Positions 13,221 to 25,701 are shown, counted from the stretch's first letter. The stretch is DNA of 64,000 bases from Strigamia acuminata (GCA_949358305.1 OX442324.1:3416001-3480000); one strand, 5' to 3'. Made by a program: numbers and translations. The notes: generated from the letters alone by a model not told the origin.

Positions 13221-13312
13221 AATGACTTAAAAAGCTTTTATTTAAACAAATTATAAAATATTGACAACAATTAAAAATTAAGTAGCGATGCGAAACATGC
13301 AAAACATCACTT

Positions 13313-16300
13313 TTAGGTTAATCGTTCTGTGCCGTATAAAATATACATTTCTCTCGTGATCCACATAGGTTGGCCCTCTTCGTTCCATTCACCGGACATG
13401 GGAGGGTGTATGCGGCTCCCTCCCATTGCCACGTCGCAACTGCGACAACCGGAGAATGTCGGCGTGTTTATAATGGCACTGAAACGTGGCAGGAGTTGGC
13501 GCAGATCTTTCGTGAGGCGATTGGCAAAGCCTCGAAGTTCGGTATTGCCACCCGTGAGAATTATTTTGCTTAGAACGTCGCGCGATAGTTCGTCGCTCAG
13601 ATCTTCGACGCACGTTTTTATTACTTCGGGAAGTCCCGCAGCGGCGTACATGGTTTCTGGAGCTAGGTGCAGTTCTGCACCCAAGTCTACTCGGTGCAGT
13701 TTGCTTCGAGAACCGTCTGCATTTCTGAAATATTTCCAATAAATGAATTAATTCGTTGTTTTTAAGCGCCAGTGGTAGTGCAAAGCTGCACAAATTAATT
13801 ATTTCTCAATTTGGTCCCGAAAAGTATAATTTTTGCACCTAAACATGGAAATTTTGCTCAAGGAGGTCAATTTTTGCACATTAAATTCATTTTTTCGTCA
13901 AGAAACAATGCATTTTGATCCATTTTTTGGTTTTTTGGGCCTCTGTGGCAGGCATAATTGTCTCAAAAAAAAAATCGCGAAATTCAGTTATCGCAAAAAT
14001 CGCAATTACTGAATTCAATGCATAATGCTGGCTGCTGTGTTCTCACTTGACTGAAACAGAGCAGAAAGTCCTGTTTTCCGCCCAGTTTTTATTCTGCTAT
14101 GACATCATTTCCTCTTATTTTGGCAGAAAATAGCAGGCAGAAAAAATAGACAATTATTTTTTTTATAACTTTAACTAATTTTAACCTATTCTATGGTATT
14201 TATATACGATTTTTTGTTTTTTTCGTGCCCGCATTTCAGCCAAATGGGAACCAACAGCGAAAAGGATGAATTTTAAGCTCTGAACAGAAACCTTTCTGCC
14301 GAGTCTTTCAGTCAAGTGGGAACCCCGCATTTAAACCACAAAATGTCACTTTCGCGAATCCAAAAACCACTAAACTGACATATCGCGAGTTGATGTAATC
14401 GCAACTTTTTTCGCGATTACATAGACTCGTTACTTTTATTTTAATCTGTCATTTAGCGATGTAATTACCACCAGAAAGTAACTGTATCGCAAAATTCATC
14501 GTTTCAAATTTCCCATTGACTAACATGAAACCCCAATAAATAGCCCATTAAATTTAATTGGAATTTAAAATTAAAGAAATATATATTTAAGGAATATTAA
14601 TATGTTTTATATATAAAAAACATAAAAATTAAAAATCCGCGATACAATTACCTTTCATCAGAAATTTTAATTTAAACTTTGGGGTTTCTGATTAAATGTA
14701 ATTACATCGCGAAATGACTGAATAAAAAAATCGCGAAATTTAAATCGTTGACTTTCTTTCGCGATTTAAAATTCGCGATATCTCCTTTAATGAAATTAAA
14801 CCGCAAATCACAGAAAACAAATTCGCAACAGCCTGGCTTCGCGCCACCCTACCTCGCAGAATTCTGATTAGCGGCACACCGTATCGCGATTAAAAAAGTC
14901 GCAATTTTCGAAATCGCGATTTTCTTTTCTCGCGCTAGTTCATGCGAACGGGGCGTTAATCACGATTAAAATTAAATTACATGCGAGATCGAACGTATAC
15001 GCTCTGCTTTGGAATGGGATGTATTCGTCTTTCTTCGGCAGCTAAACTATAAGCTAAATGGCAGTTTGATTTAACCCTATTTGTGTCCAAACTTGATAAG
15101 GCCACCTAAAAAAAAACAGAAAATAAATAAAATAAAATAAAAACACCACAACTTGTATTACATTTTCTAAGAGTCCATTCATTTCAATTGCTTGAGACAA
15201 TTGTTGAGCTATAAGAAGACCTCCGACAGGAACGTGGCGGCTATTCCGTACTTTCCCATCAATTATCACAGTGACCACTGTATTGTTGGCACCGCTGTCA
15301 ACAACTAGACACGTTTCTAGTTCTATTAATTTTGTTACTGACAATGCTTTGTTGAGAAAACAAACCCTAAAATTGAATTTAAAAAAAAAATTTTCTTTCA
15401 CAAAAACTTTTTTTAATCAAATAATTCGAATTCTTTCTTTCTACCTGTTCACTTGCAATTTCTCAAATAACAAAGTGACAATTCTTTTGCGTATCTGCAT
15501 CGTGCATTCGTTGGGCTCACAAATGACCAGCGACACATTCGGTCTGCGAACTTCGTCCAACATTTTGTATTGTTCCAGAATATGTTTGAGATAGAAATTG
15601 AAAACTGTCACATCACTTTGCTCGTGAAAGAAGCAATCCAACGGACTGACCATCTGCCATTCGCTCACATTACCGAATAAATACACCATTATGTCGTCCC
15701 ACAAGGACGACCGGTCGGCCGCGAACATTGCACTTCGGTCGCAAACCGACGACTTCTTCATAGAAGAATTCGTTTCGCAATCATCGTCAGCACATGCGCA
15801 GTCTTGTTGCTCCCAAAACGCGCTGTTTTGCTTCATTTTCCAGTCCATAAACGACGAACTCGTCTTTTCCGGACTGCACAGAATGCAGGTCGGATGTACG
15901 AGATGATGAGAACAGCTGCATTTGCATGCCCGATTAATATCCGGGTGCTCGAGCGAATATTCGCGCGGTTTGCGAACGGCGACGACGCTCGGGTGGCGCC
16001 GCAGCACGAAGCTGGTGGGCAAAAGCCATGTTATTTTGCTGCCGATGTCGATGACAACTTTTCGATCCCAATTTTGTGAGCAAGTCGACGTACATGTCAT
16101 TTGTTTGCAGTGAATACATCGTGGTATGGCTTGTTTTTGAAAGCAAATTTTCCACAATCGAATACACAAGTGTTTGTAGTTGATGTATTCGTCGGACGAC
16201 AATGAGTGACGTGGAAATTGCAGGCTCGATTTAATTAATAGGGTCTCCCATTTTTGTTTCCTGCAAATACAGAAAGAAATATTTCAGGAATTTGTTTGGT

Positions 16301-16521
16301 GCGAAAGTTAAAATTGAAAAATTGAAAACATTCTACCAAACATAACACGATTCAGCATATGCGTGGAGTGTTTTGCATGTGAGGGATATGGAACAAATAT
16401 CGAAGATGTTACAATACGAGAAAATTCGAAATATTAATTCAGCTGGTAATCGGATTAAGGGATCATTTTTAGAAGCATTTTTACTTTCGTCTGTATCGTC
16501 CATTTTGCTCGTCTGTATCAA
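13313..16521 (-). CDS. F-box protein fused to an actin-related (actin-like ATPase fold) domain
   Basis: Exons on the minus strand: 16521-16337, 16260-15445, 15366-15162, 15105-14981, 13724-13313; 580 residues, all phases agree. Residues about 20-70 are an F-box (LIRLPAELIFRIFSYCNIFD, then SLTCKTLHAYAESCYVWKQKW), which normally binds Skp1 in SCF ubiquitin ligases. The rest matches the actin fold in order: phosphate-1-like VVIDIGSKITW, phosphate-2-like LETCLVVDSGANNTVV, and the adenosine-motif ILTGGNTELRGFANRL, ending in a typical ARP tail (GGSRIHPPM ... WITREMY). A Cys/His-rich insert (CKCSCSHHLVHPTCILC ... DCACADDDC) interrupts the first half. The same architecture is known from plant ARP8. 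The exact ARP class is unresolved. The last intron is filled with transposon-like repeats. Confidence 0.85.
13750..14980. repeat. Repeat-filled intron with TCGCGA-rich fold-backs
   Basis: The last intron of the F-box/actin gene is packed with inverted repeats rich in TCGCGA and ATTACATCGCG. For example TCATTTAGCGATGTAATTAC (about 14449-14468) faces TAATTACATCGCGAAATGA (about 14699-14717). A separate MITE-like unit is nested inside. It looks like several generations of non-autonomous elements. Confidence 0.6.
14030..14326. mobile_element. MITE-like element with long terminal inverted repeats
   Basis: The left end has TTCTCACTTGACTGAAA followed by CAGAGCAGAAAG. The right end, reverse-complemented, has GGTTCCCACTTGACTGAAAG followed by CAGAAAG. 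The inner part encodes nothing. It sits in the last intron of the F-box/actin-like gene, between TCGCGA-rich repeats. Confidence 0.55.
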
Positions 16522-16913
16522 TCGATGTTTGCAGACTGCGTACAGAGATAGCGCTGATAATCAAATTGTTAAAAATAAAAAAATAAAAATAAAATAATTT
16601 AGATATTTTTATTATATTAAAATCAATTTTTTTTCGATAAGTTTTATTAGTCAGCATTAATAAACTCGAGTATATTTTTTGTTTATATTTTAGTTGTAAA
16701 ACGATAGCGCCGTCCCGTGATAAAAAAGCAAAACTATTTACTAATTTTAATGACGTATTTCCTGTTCCGCCAATTGGGTTATCGGACCTTGGCTGACGAG
16801 ATATAAACCGAATAGATGGAAAGGTTAAAACGGCGTTTAAATCATAATATTGTCAACTGTCAGCTCGAAATGTCCTCAACTTACCGTGATGCTAAGCCTC
16901 ACGAACTAATTCG
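16522..16913. promoter_or_regulatory. Probable divergent promoter, F-box/actin gene and Regnase gene
   Basis: This gap of about 390 bp separates the minus-strand F-box start (16521) from the first inferred plus-strand exon of the Regnase transcript (near 16880). I see no TATA box that stands out. Placement is by inference only. Confidence 0.35.
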
Positions 16914-17230
16914 ATGACGCACAATTTCCTTCGTAAAACTTATTCCAACCTCAAGGTAAGAAAAAGAAAATAATGCAAACGATTGCGGCTTATTCCAATC
17001 GCAAAAAAAAAACACAAAAAAATAAAATCAAATAAAACGAAAAATAAATTTGTAATGGAAAAACCGTTTTCGTTTCCACTAAAATTAGTTTGTATGAAAG
17101 AAATAAAAAAATAAAAGATTACAAAAAAAAAAATCAATTGATTAATTGAATTTATTCCAGTTTTGGCCACGCCATCGTCCACTTGCAACCATCAGCGACC
17201 TAAACATGGCCATTCTTTATTAACTAACAG
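16880..17230 (+). other. Possible 5' leader exons of the Regnase transcript with a short spliced uORF
   Basis: An ATG at 16914 opens a frame that reaches a GTAAGA donor after 16955. The next acceptor (TTTATTCCAG, 17160) continues in phase 0 and stops at 17223, giving a 34-residue peptide. A second donor follows at 17231 (GTATGA). This looks like two spliced leader exons carrying an upstream ORF. Assignment to the Regnase gene is inferred from strand and order only. Confidence 0.3.
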
Positions 17231-19800
17231 GTATGAAAATATTTAGTATTTAAAAACACAGGAAAAAAAAAATTCTACACCTGAGTTGATTTGTTTAAGT
17301 TGGATCCTGTTTGCGAGGTCAAGGGTAAGACACAGCTTCACAGCTTATATTAGTAATGGTGCTTGAACCTTTTCAAGGTTTAAAAATAAAAGAAAAAAAA
17401 ATTAACCATAATTTTTGGTTTGGAAATTAAATTTTATTTGGTTATTAATTTCTTCTTATAATTATTTGTAATTGTATGCGATTTGTATCTGGGATCAGGA
17501 AACTCCTTAACCTTATTTACAAAATGTCTAATTCTGCGGCCTGATTCACTAACCTATTTCCTATATATTTATTTGATTAATTTATTTGTTTTTCTGGGTG
17601 TGTTTTTTTTTCTTTTTCGTCTTAGATTTCGATGATTTTTTGACGAAAAATCGTAATTTTTGTAGGCAAGATTTTGTCTGATAAAAGTAAATTGGGATTA
17701 ATTGTTTGTATCAAACCCGGATGTGTTTAAAATTGGTTGCACAACCGAGCAATTTGTCTCGTTGAGTGATTTCTTTAGCGGATATTTCTTTTTTAACGAG
17801 CGGAATTTGAGCGAAAATGCGAATTTTATCGCGTTGATTCATCGGCATTTTTATACGTGTATATTCCCCACGATTTGTTTTGGCGATGGACAATTTATCG
17901 TTTACGTAATCGAACGACCTTCAGTTGCGCTCATTTTGTTTGAAATGACGTCAGTGGAGCGTCATAGCATTTGATTTCCAGTTCAGGTGTTTCCTAGATA
18001 AAATAAATGAAAAATCTTACGTTTGGAAAAGTTTTAATTCGAAAAATGGAATTTAATCGGATTTTAAAATTTAAAAGCGGATTTTTTTTTCCATGGCAAC
18101 CAACTGGAAGGAATGCGATGGAAGCAGAAGCCGCTAGTATCCGGTTAGTGTTCGCGAGATTTACATCCTGGTCAAGCGAACGAAAGGACGTTTACTTAAA
18201 AAGACATAACTTATTTGAAGAGATTTTTTTTTGTTGTTTAAACAACCAAATAACGAAAAAAAGAAAAAAAGAAAAATGGGATTTGTATTTTCTTTTTTTT
18301 TTTCTTCTTTTTTTTGTTATTTTTATCCTCTTTTACGACACCATAGAATTTTTTCCTTTTGTTATTAATATCTATTGAATTTTTGTACATCCGGGTTAGT
18401 GTTGGCTTTATTGAAAGGAAAAAAAATGGGGGAATTTATATTTATGTGCATTTTTTTTTTTTTTTAATTATTATTAATTAAAGCGCATGAAGTGATTTGA
18501 TATCGAATGTTTATATATCGAAGTGAAACTCCATTTTTTTTTTTTAAAAATTTAAATTAAATTTTTTTAATTTAGATTTTTTAGTTATTTTTTTTTACTT
18601 ATGGGTCACGACTCACGACCATTCGTGATTTGCCAATCCTTGCGCTCAAAAAAATGTCATATTGTATGACGTCATTTTTTGAGTGCAAAATGGAATTATT
18701 TTTTTTATTTACAGTAATATATGTAATGGAAAAAAAAATATTGTTCTTTTCCCACGCAAAATTTAATATATATTTTTTTTTATTTAAATTTAAATTATTA
18801 TTCTGTGGAGGATACAAAAACAAATTTATTGCAAAATTTTAATCCGAGAATTGACAAATTATAAATCAAAAAAGATAAAACAACAAAAAAATATTTAGGA
18901 CGAAAGATTTGAATCTAATCAGGAGATCCGTTTTGGTAAAATGTTTGTTTATCCACATGAAAACGGATATACGAATAAAATAAAAATAAAAAGAAAGAAA
19001 AAGAAATAAATTTTGTAACACTATGGCGCTCCTATTGAATAATGGCGTCTGCGACGAAGGACATCTGTCGTCACTTGCACGAATGTTGCAATTGAAATTA
19101 GATGCAACGAGTTTTGAGTCGAGGAAAATTACCCCGTTAGAAATTGCTGTGTGTATGTAACGAAATGAAGCCGGATTTGGTTTCGGTTGATTCCATCAAC
19201 CACTTCCCCTCTCTCTTTCCTTTCCTCACGGCTGCGTGACGCACCTGTGACGCGCTACGTCGCTTCCATTCACGGATCTATATAGATTCAGTTTATTTGG
19301 TGTTGCGATGGCATCGACTCGTTAAAAGAAAAAAAGCAAGAAAAAAAAAAAAAAAAAAAGGAAAATCGAAAGTTTTTATTTTTGGATTTGTATTATTTTA
19401 TTATATCGACTCAGAATGTTTCTAATTCAAAATCGGGTAAGTTGTTTATTTCCGTTATTTTTTTTTTTAAATATTTTTTGGAATTGTTTTTTGTTTTGTT
19501 GTTGTTTGAAATTGAACTAAAGTGATCGAATTTATTTGATCCCGGATCTGGTGTACACACACAAATTTCTATATGAAAAGATGATAAAATGGTTGTTGGT
19601 AGGGAAGGGGTGAGTCTCGTATCCTGTCCGTGACCTGGGCTCCTCTCATTCCCTTCTGGGCGAGAGGTCAGCTGTGACCTCATATCCTGGTGCAGATCCA
19701 CTCATTCACTAACCTGCAACTGCACCGAGATGTTCAAACACTGTCATAACATTTTCTTAGTTTGATTTTGAGTGAAAAAAGGCAAACAACAAGGATTTCA
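17231..19800. other. Probable intron / upstream region of the Regnase gene
   Basis: AT-rich with long T tracts. A small ORF at 19023-19160 (45 codons, starts MALLLNNGVCDEGHL) runs into a GTATGT donor-like site and could be an alternative first exon; it resembles nothing I know. A plus-strand ORF at 17702-17974 is unsupported. A strong hairpin lies at 18641-18687. Confidence 0.35.
18641..18687. repeat. Hairpin with an internal CRE
   Basis: The left arm TGCGCTCAAAAAAATGTCATA faces a right arm whose complement is TGCACTCAAAAAATGACGTCA followed by TA. The loop is about 3 nt. The right arm contains a perfect CRE (TGACGTCA). It may be a MITE relic or a regulatory palindrome; the loop is short for a microRNA precursor. 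Confidence 0.5.
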
Positions 19801-22800
19801 ATGTTGTATTTTATCCCAAGAAAGGTAAGTTGGTTGAAAATGAATAATAATCTGTCGGAATATACGAAAAAATTGAAAAGAAAATTTAAAAATGATTTTT
19901 AAATTTTTTTTTTTAAATTTTTCGAATTTTCTATTAAAACTAACAAAAATATTTATTTTAAATATTTTTATCTTTCTTTTTAACTTTTAATTAATTAATT
20001 AATTGGATTTGTGTCAAATAAACACAAGAATGTTTATTTTTTGAAGGAAAAAAAAGACGAATTTTCGAATTTTGTGATTTTTTTTGTTTTTTTTTTAAAC
20101 AATTGGGACGACTTGTGTGGATTTTTGTGTTAGTTATCATTGACTGAAACATTGTGAATGAACTTGTTTGGAATTACATGGCGTGGACTGTGCGTGGCTG
20201 GAGGGCGACATGAGATGGGTGCGGAAGAGGATTGGCATGGGGCGGGCAATTTTTGGCAGCAATCACGTGTAACACACCGAGCACACAATATCACAAACAG
20301 AAAAATACTTTAAAGAGAAATAAATATATAAGTTAAAATAGATTTGAAAAAAAAGAAATGGCTGACTCGGTGTGTTAAGAAAAGAACAAAAAAGAAAATG
20401 ACTTCGATTTGTGCGGTAAAACAAATTCGAAAATAAACCTGCTGCAGGCACATCCGTGAGTCGATATATTTATTTCTTCCCCCCCTGGGAGGGGGTAATC
20501 TTCTCCCGGAACTAGGTTTGAGTTAAAAGATTAAAAGACGTGCAAATTCATTGATAATTTTTATTTTTTTTCAATATAATAGTAATAATAAAATGGGTGA
20601 AACGTGTTTGGACTTTATTTTGTTAATAATTTGCCCGTTTTTGATTTTTCGAACAGGATTATGCAGAATTGGAGTCTGTTCCTGAATCGGCACAGTTTTT
20701 CCAGCACTTTTCGGACTCGAAAAAGTCAACAAGTGCTTTTTTCGCATCGCTCTCAATGGCGGAATCTTCCAGCATCGCGCCGCCTCCCGTTTCCGACATT
20801 CCAGGGGATAGCGGCACCGGGAGAACGACATTGACGCGGTTTCGCTGTAAAATGGAGTCCGAGGATTCGAGTTACGACTCGGATTTGGAGAATTCCGATC
20901 CCGTGAGCCCTCGCTCGGCAGCGGAAGCGACCGGCGCATTCCACGACGACGTGAGCAGGACGGTGTCGGACACTTTGGCCGCCGAGTATGCGGAGTACGT
21001 GAATTCGGCGCCGAACGAGGAGGAAAGCGAGAACAAAAAGCGAATGAACGAAGTCGATTCGATCCTGTTGGAGCCGCATTACACGAGCAGAGTGGAATTC
21101 GCTCTCAAACTGGGCTACACGGAGCACCAAGTTCAAATAGCGCTGCAGAAACTTGGACCGCATCCCGGACAGAACGAACTGTTGGCCGAACTTATCAAAT
21201 TGGGAGCGACGGCCAGGGCCGGGCCCAATGTCTCTTCCGACATGTCGGGGTGCAGGCACGTTGAGGGGAGCACGGAAGCGGCGAAACCGAGCGGCGAGTT
21301 GAATCCGGGCTTCGTCGACAGCCAACGAGTGGACAATTCAGACGATAGTCCCACGTTGCGACCGATAGTCATCGATGGGAGTAATGTTGCAATGAGGTAA
21401 ATGAAATAGAAATGGTTTTTAAAAAATGTGTGATGCGAAATTGGAGGATTAAATGTTGACAACTAAATGGGACAAGGTTGGGAAATGGTAGAGGCGAAGC
21501 TAGTAATCCCAGCTGCATCCTCACGAGGCCAAGGAGAGCTGGAATTTATTTATTTATTTATTTGTTTATTTATTTATTTTTAAATTTCGATGTTTGATTT
21601 TTAGTCATGGCAACAAGGAAGTTTTCTCGTGTCGAGGAATCAAGTTATGCGTTGACTGGTTCAAGGCGAGAGGTCACAAGGAGATCACCGTATTTGTTCC
21701 TAAATGGAGAAAAGAAGCTCCGAGACCCGATGCGCGGATAATTGGTATGGATCGCTTGCTGATAGGAGGGGATTGAAAGTGTTTTTGTTTATTGATTTTA
21801 TTTTTTTTTAGATCAAGATATTCTTCTCGATTTAGAAAAGGAAAGGCGCTTGGTCTTTACCCCGTCGCGGTCTTTGATGGGCGGCCGACGGCTGGTGTGC
21901 TACGACGACCGCTACATACTTAAATTGGCAGCCGACGACGACGGGATTGTCGTTTCGAACGACAATTATCGCGATCTCGTCACCGAGAATCCTGAATTCA
22001 AAAAAGTGGTCGAGGAACGACTTCTGATGTACTCGTTCGTTAACGACAGGTTGGAAAATTTTTAATTTTTAATTTGTTTGGTGTAATTGAATTTGTTTCG
22101 TGCAGGTTTATGCCTCCCGACGATCCGCTGGGTCGCCACGGACCAAGCCTCGACAACTTTCTGCGAAATCAGCCGAAACTGCCCGAACCGCTTCCTCCGC
22201 CGTGCCCGTACGGGAAGAAGTGCACGTACGGCAACAAGTGTAAATACTACCACCCGGAGCGGGGGAACCTGCCGCAGAAATCCGTAACGGAGCGGCTTGT
22301 TGAACAGGCCAAGATCCAAATCCAAGAAGTGAAGGCACGCGGCAACAAGAGCAGAGATTCCTCACCTGGCGATTCTCTTAAACCCAAACTCACCGGCACC
22401 GTGTCGGCGCCTCCGTCCACGGACGGGCGATCCGTTCGCAAGGCGCCGTTGACGCGCACCCGCTCGGTCGTGCCGGCCGTCGGACTGCCGAAAGAACTGA
22501 CCGAAGCGAATCCGGCCGAAGCGGCGATGGACGACAACAAATCTCAGGAATCTGTGAGCAGATGCGGTTTTGCTTCTACCCCCGTCTATCAGCCGGTGTG
22601 GGGCCACCCGGGAATGATGAGCAGCATGCGCAGCGTGACGCCCACCCCCGTGGTCACATCGTCCGGCGGGCTCTTCTACGGGGACAAGGGCGGCCATTTG
22701 TCGGTCGCCAAACGGCTGTCGGACCCCGAGCACAAGCAGGAGAGCGGCGAAGGCGGAAACCTGCACCGGAAACTGCAGCGCCAACTGACACTGAATCCGA

Positions 22801-23477
22801 GCTACGATCCGCGGCTGTTCCGCCTGCAAGGCGTCATGCCGCCGCATCCTCACCCGCACGTGGCGGTGATGGCGCGAACGGAGACGAGTGAACAATCGAT
22901 TGCTGGACATCGACCGTTGGCACGAGGCGGCTCGAACGGCTCGCAGTTCGTTCCGGGCGCACACGCCTGGATGAGGGGCGAGCAGGCGGCGCAGGCGGCG
23001 CATCCGGGACAGGCACAGGCGGCGCATCCGGCGCATCCGAGCGCCACGCGAATAGCGAGCGCTCCGGATTCGTACTGCCAATGGCCGCCCGGTCACGGGC
23101 ACAATCCATCCATGCAGAGACTCAACTCCACGTCCGACACGCAGCTGAATGTGTTTCACAATCTCGGTGCCTCTTCCTGCGACGTGTACGAACAGAGCGA
23201 GCGCAGCCGCGTGTGGTCGGTGCACGTGCCGCCGACGCAGTGGTCGGTTTCGCAGCAACCCATTCGACCAAGCAGCGTCCCTCCACATCAGATGATCGTC
23301 GGACCCAAACAGCCATCCAGCACGTCGGAAGATGTTAGGAACCAAGTGTTTTTTAAATTGTCCTCGATTTTCCCGCCGGATCAAGTTCAAGCCGCGATGA
23401 TGATGTGTCCGGACGAGACGAATCCTCAGAAAATTTGCGCCACCATTTTGAATTTGTTTCCTCCCAAGGGGCAGTGA
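19801..23477 (+). CDS. ZC3H12: Regnase / ZC3H12-family endoribonuclease
   Basis: Exons: 19801-19824 (start exon, inferred), 20657-21396, 21605-21744, 21812-22049, 22106-23477; 837 residues. The family degrades stem-loop-bearing mRNAs in the cytoplasm. Residues about 150-192 are the UBA-like N-terminal domain ([20 protein letters not shown]). The NYN/PIN RNase starts at [19 protein letters not shown] and keeps the acidic catalytic residues: [14 protein letters not shown] and VSNDNYRD. It ends in [20 protein letters not shown]. One CCCH zinc finger follows ([17 protein letters not shown], about 412-430). A long low-complexity tail with AQAAHP repeats leads to a C-terminal CUE-like segment ([12 protein letters not shown] ... 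[10 protein letters not shown]). The tiny first exon joins in phase 0, but other starts are possible (first internal ATG at 20669). Confidence 0.95.
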
Positions 23478-24786
23478 GCTTTTCAAGTGTAGCTGATATT
23501 TGCAATTTTCATTTTGTATTCGCACTTGTGGGTTCGGGTGTAGCAGCTAGAGGGTCGACGGACGGAGGGGATATTTTGTTGAAAGAAAGAAAGAAGGAAG
23601 GAAGGAACGAACCGATTTCGTTTTTTAATTTCTTTTTTTGATTATTACTGTAAAAATTGTCAGATATTAGAATGGTTTTACAAGATAATTATCATTAATT
23701 TCTACTCGTGCACTGTTATTGGTGAATTTCCTTGTGTAATTTCGATATATTTTTACCCTCGAATGAATAATTAACCTAGATTGTTAATATAAAGAAGAAA
23801 TTTTTTGTTTATTTTCAAGCAATAATTACTTTACTGTTTGTTTTATTATTTGTTTTTAAAAAAAAACTAATATTCTCATTTATCGAGACGTTTTGATTAA
23901 TTTAAAAGAAAATAATAATAATGATTCGGTCAGGTGTAATGTTTTATACACAAAAAAAAAGCAAAAGTAAAAAACATTCTTATTAGCCATAGTTCGAGAT
24001 GTGGAAGTTATATTGTATGAATTTGTTTTTGAAAAACTCAAATTTATTTATTTTTTAGATGATCGATCACGATATTTGAAACAAATTGTCACGTGATTTT
24101 CCCCTCATTGATAGTTGTTGCGATGGTTAATTGAATATTTCATACGCGAAGCTTTATTATTTCTTGGGTAGTTTGCCCTCAGTGTTTCACCATGTTTTAA
24201 ATGGTGCAAGTAGATAAAACTCCAAATTGCATATTTCAATCAAGAGGAATGCTCTTTGTTCCTCGTATTTATTGAGTACATATGTTGGTTGCTTTTCCTG
24301 TGTTATATATAGCCAAAATTTTTAATTTTCTGATCGTGTGACCACCCTGTTGGATCATAAAATGGCTCTCCATAATTTCGCAATTTGGATCGAGTCGTAT
24401 TTGCTTAATAGGTAAGGGATATTATTATTATTATTATTATTATTTTTTTTTTTTTTTACCTTTTTAATTTTTTAATTTGTCTCTTTTTCTTACCTTTTCT
24501 GATTTTTATACCTGATCAGAACTGTTGTGCCGATCCCTCCCTATTGAGCTGTTTATGCATCCAAACTCACAATACTGTGTATTGCTATTTATCGTATGGG
24601 ACTTTATACCCACTTCGTTTTGGCGAGACCATCTTTGTATGAGTTTATTTTTGTTTTCTTCTTTTATTTTCTGTGTGGAAAAATGTTACTGTAACGTGTT
24701 ACGTAAATATGAAGTATAAAATTGGATGGATTAAAAAAAAATGTTTTTTATATTTTTTTTTGCATTATTTTTAAGATATTTATTAT
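23478..24786. other. Regnase 3' UTR and tail-to-tail spacer (duplicated copy 1)
   Basis: From about 23605 to 24018 this sequence recurs at about 27590-28003 almost unchanged. The stretch 24019-24718 is absent from the second copy. It carries an (ATT)n run at about 24420. No gene seen. Confidence 0.6.
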
Positions 24787-25180
24787 TTAGAATATCACAA
24801 GTGCGGATTGAATGGCCTTCATCTGCGCTTCGGTCCAAAAGTGAGCCCTTTTTGTAAATTTCGTTATGTGCAGTCGTTCTTCTAAGTTGGGCATTTCGAG
24901 CGTCGAATAGTTTTGTTCTTTCTCAACGGTTTCACTAAAATTAAAAAAATTAAAAATATATATAAATTGAAATATGTATTTAGCATTACGTGTCGATGGT
25001 GTCCACGTTGCAACCACTTCGAACCGCTGCTTGATGGCAATATAAACTGTCGACGGAAACCGGAAGACTCAAATCCAGAAAAGGAAGTTCTACGATTTGA
25101 CTTGGAAGAATTCCTAATGGATAATCCTTCCATTCGATTTCTTCCGTTACCAATTCCCACGATTTAAAATTGTTTTTTGA
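24787..25180 (-). pseudogene. Las1L: Truncated LAS1L fragment (last two exons)
   Basis: This is a second copy of the 3' part of LAS1L. It holds the full terminal exon (24934-24787) and the downstream part of the preceding exon (about 25180-24990), with the same donor, acceptor and stop positions as the complete gene at 28073-29275. Only scattered substitutions separate the copies and the reading frame is still open. It ends abruptly at 25180, where homology to the intact gene stops, so the Las1 domain and start are missing. I call it a recently duplicated, non-functional fragment. An assembly artefact or uncollapsed haplotype is the main alternative. Confidence 0.85.
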
Positions 25181-25701
25181 TGACTGTAGACGATCGAAAT
25201 AAATCCTATCTTTCTATTTTTCTAGAGCTTCGAATCCTCCCTAAAAGGCGCGAACTGTAGGCTTGACATGAACGACTCTCCAGTCGACCCATTGACCAAA
25301 ATTCGAATCTGTTGCGAGTACCGCTCGCAACACACATGGATCGTGGCGCTCGCTGCCACTCACTTGTCAGCGACAGCATCCCGCGGTGATGTCGAACGAA
25401 CTTTCCTTTTCGCAGTCGATGGGACGCATCGTGTACACGGTCCCGTTCTCTGTCCTCCGAACGCTGCTTTTATAAAATAATAAAAATATATTTTTTTAAT
25501 GCAATTCGTTGATCCTTCGTTTTTTCGTGCATTTTTGTAAATGCACATTTCAATAATACAGAGTGTACTAGATAAATGTATGCACACCTCAACCAATAAA
25601 TAAATAAATGTAAAAACATTTGAATATAATTTAAATAAAACGTGACGCTAGTTCGGTAGCTTGTATCACTCGTATCATTCCACTGCAGTTTATACTCCAC
25701 A
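25181..25701. other. Left part of an inserted block, with an unassigned ORF
   Basis: GC-richer than its surroundings. A plus-strand frame runs open from an acceptor-like TTTTTCTAG (about 25226) to a stop at 25480; the part from its ATG at 25268 has 70 codons. I recognise no domain, and the complementary strand is also partly open. It could be an old exon brought in with the inserted segment. Confidence 0.3.

Noticed and set aside
13313-13684. Stand-alone short actin-related protein (123-codon ORF)
   Set aside because: It is the last exon of the F-box/actin gene: an acceptor at 13725 continues the frame from 14981-15105.
22362-23525. 387-codon ORF antisense to the last Regnase exon
   Set aside because: It mirrors a GC-rich coding exon, has Arg/His-rich low-complexity composition and no domain. 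The plus strand carries clear protein homology.
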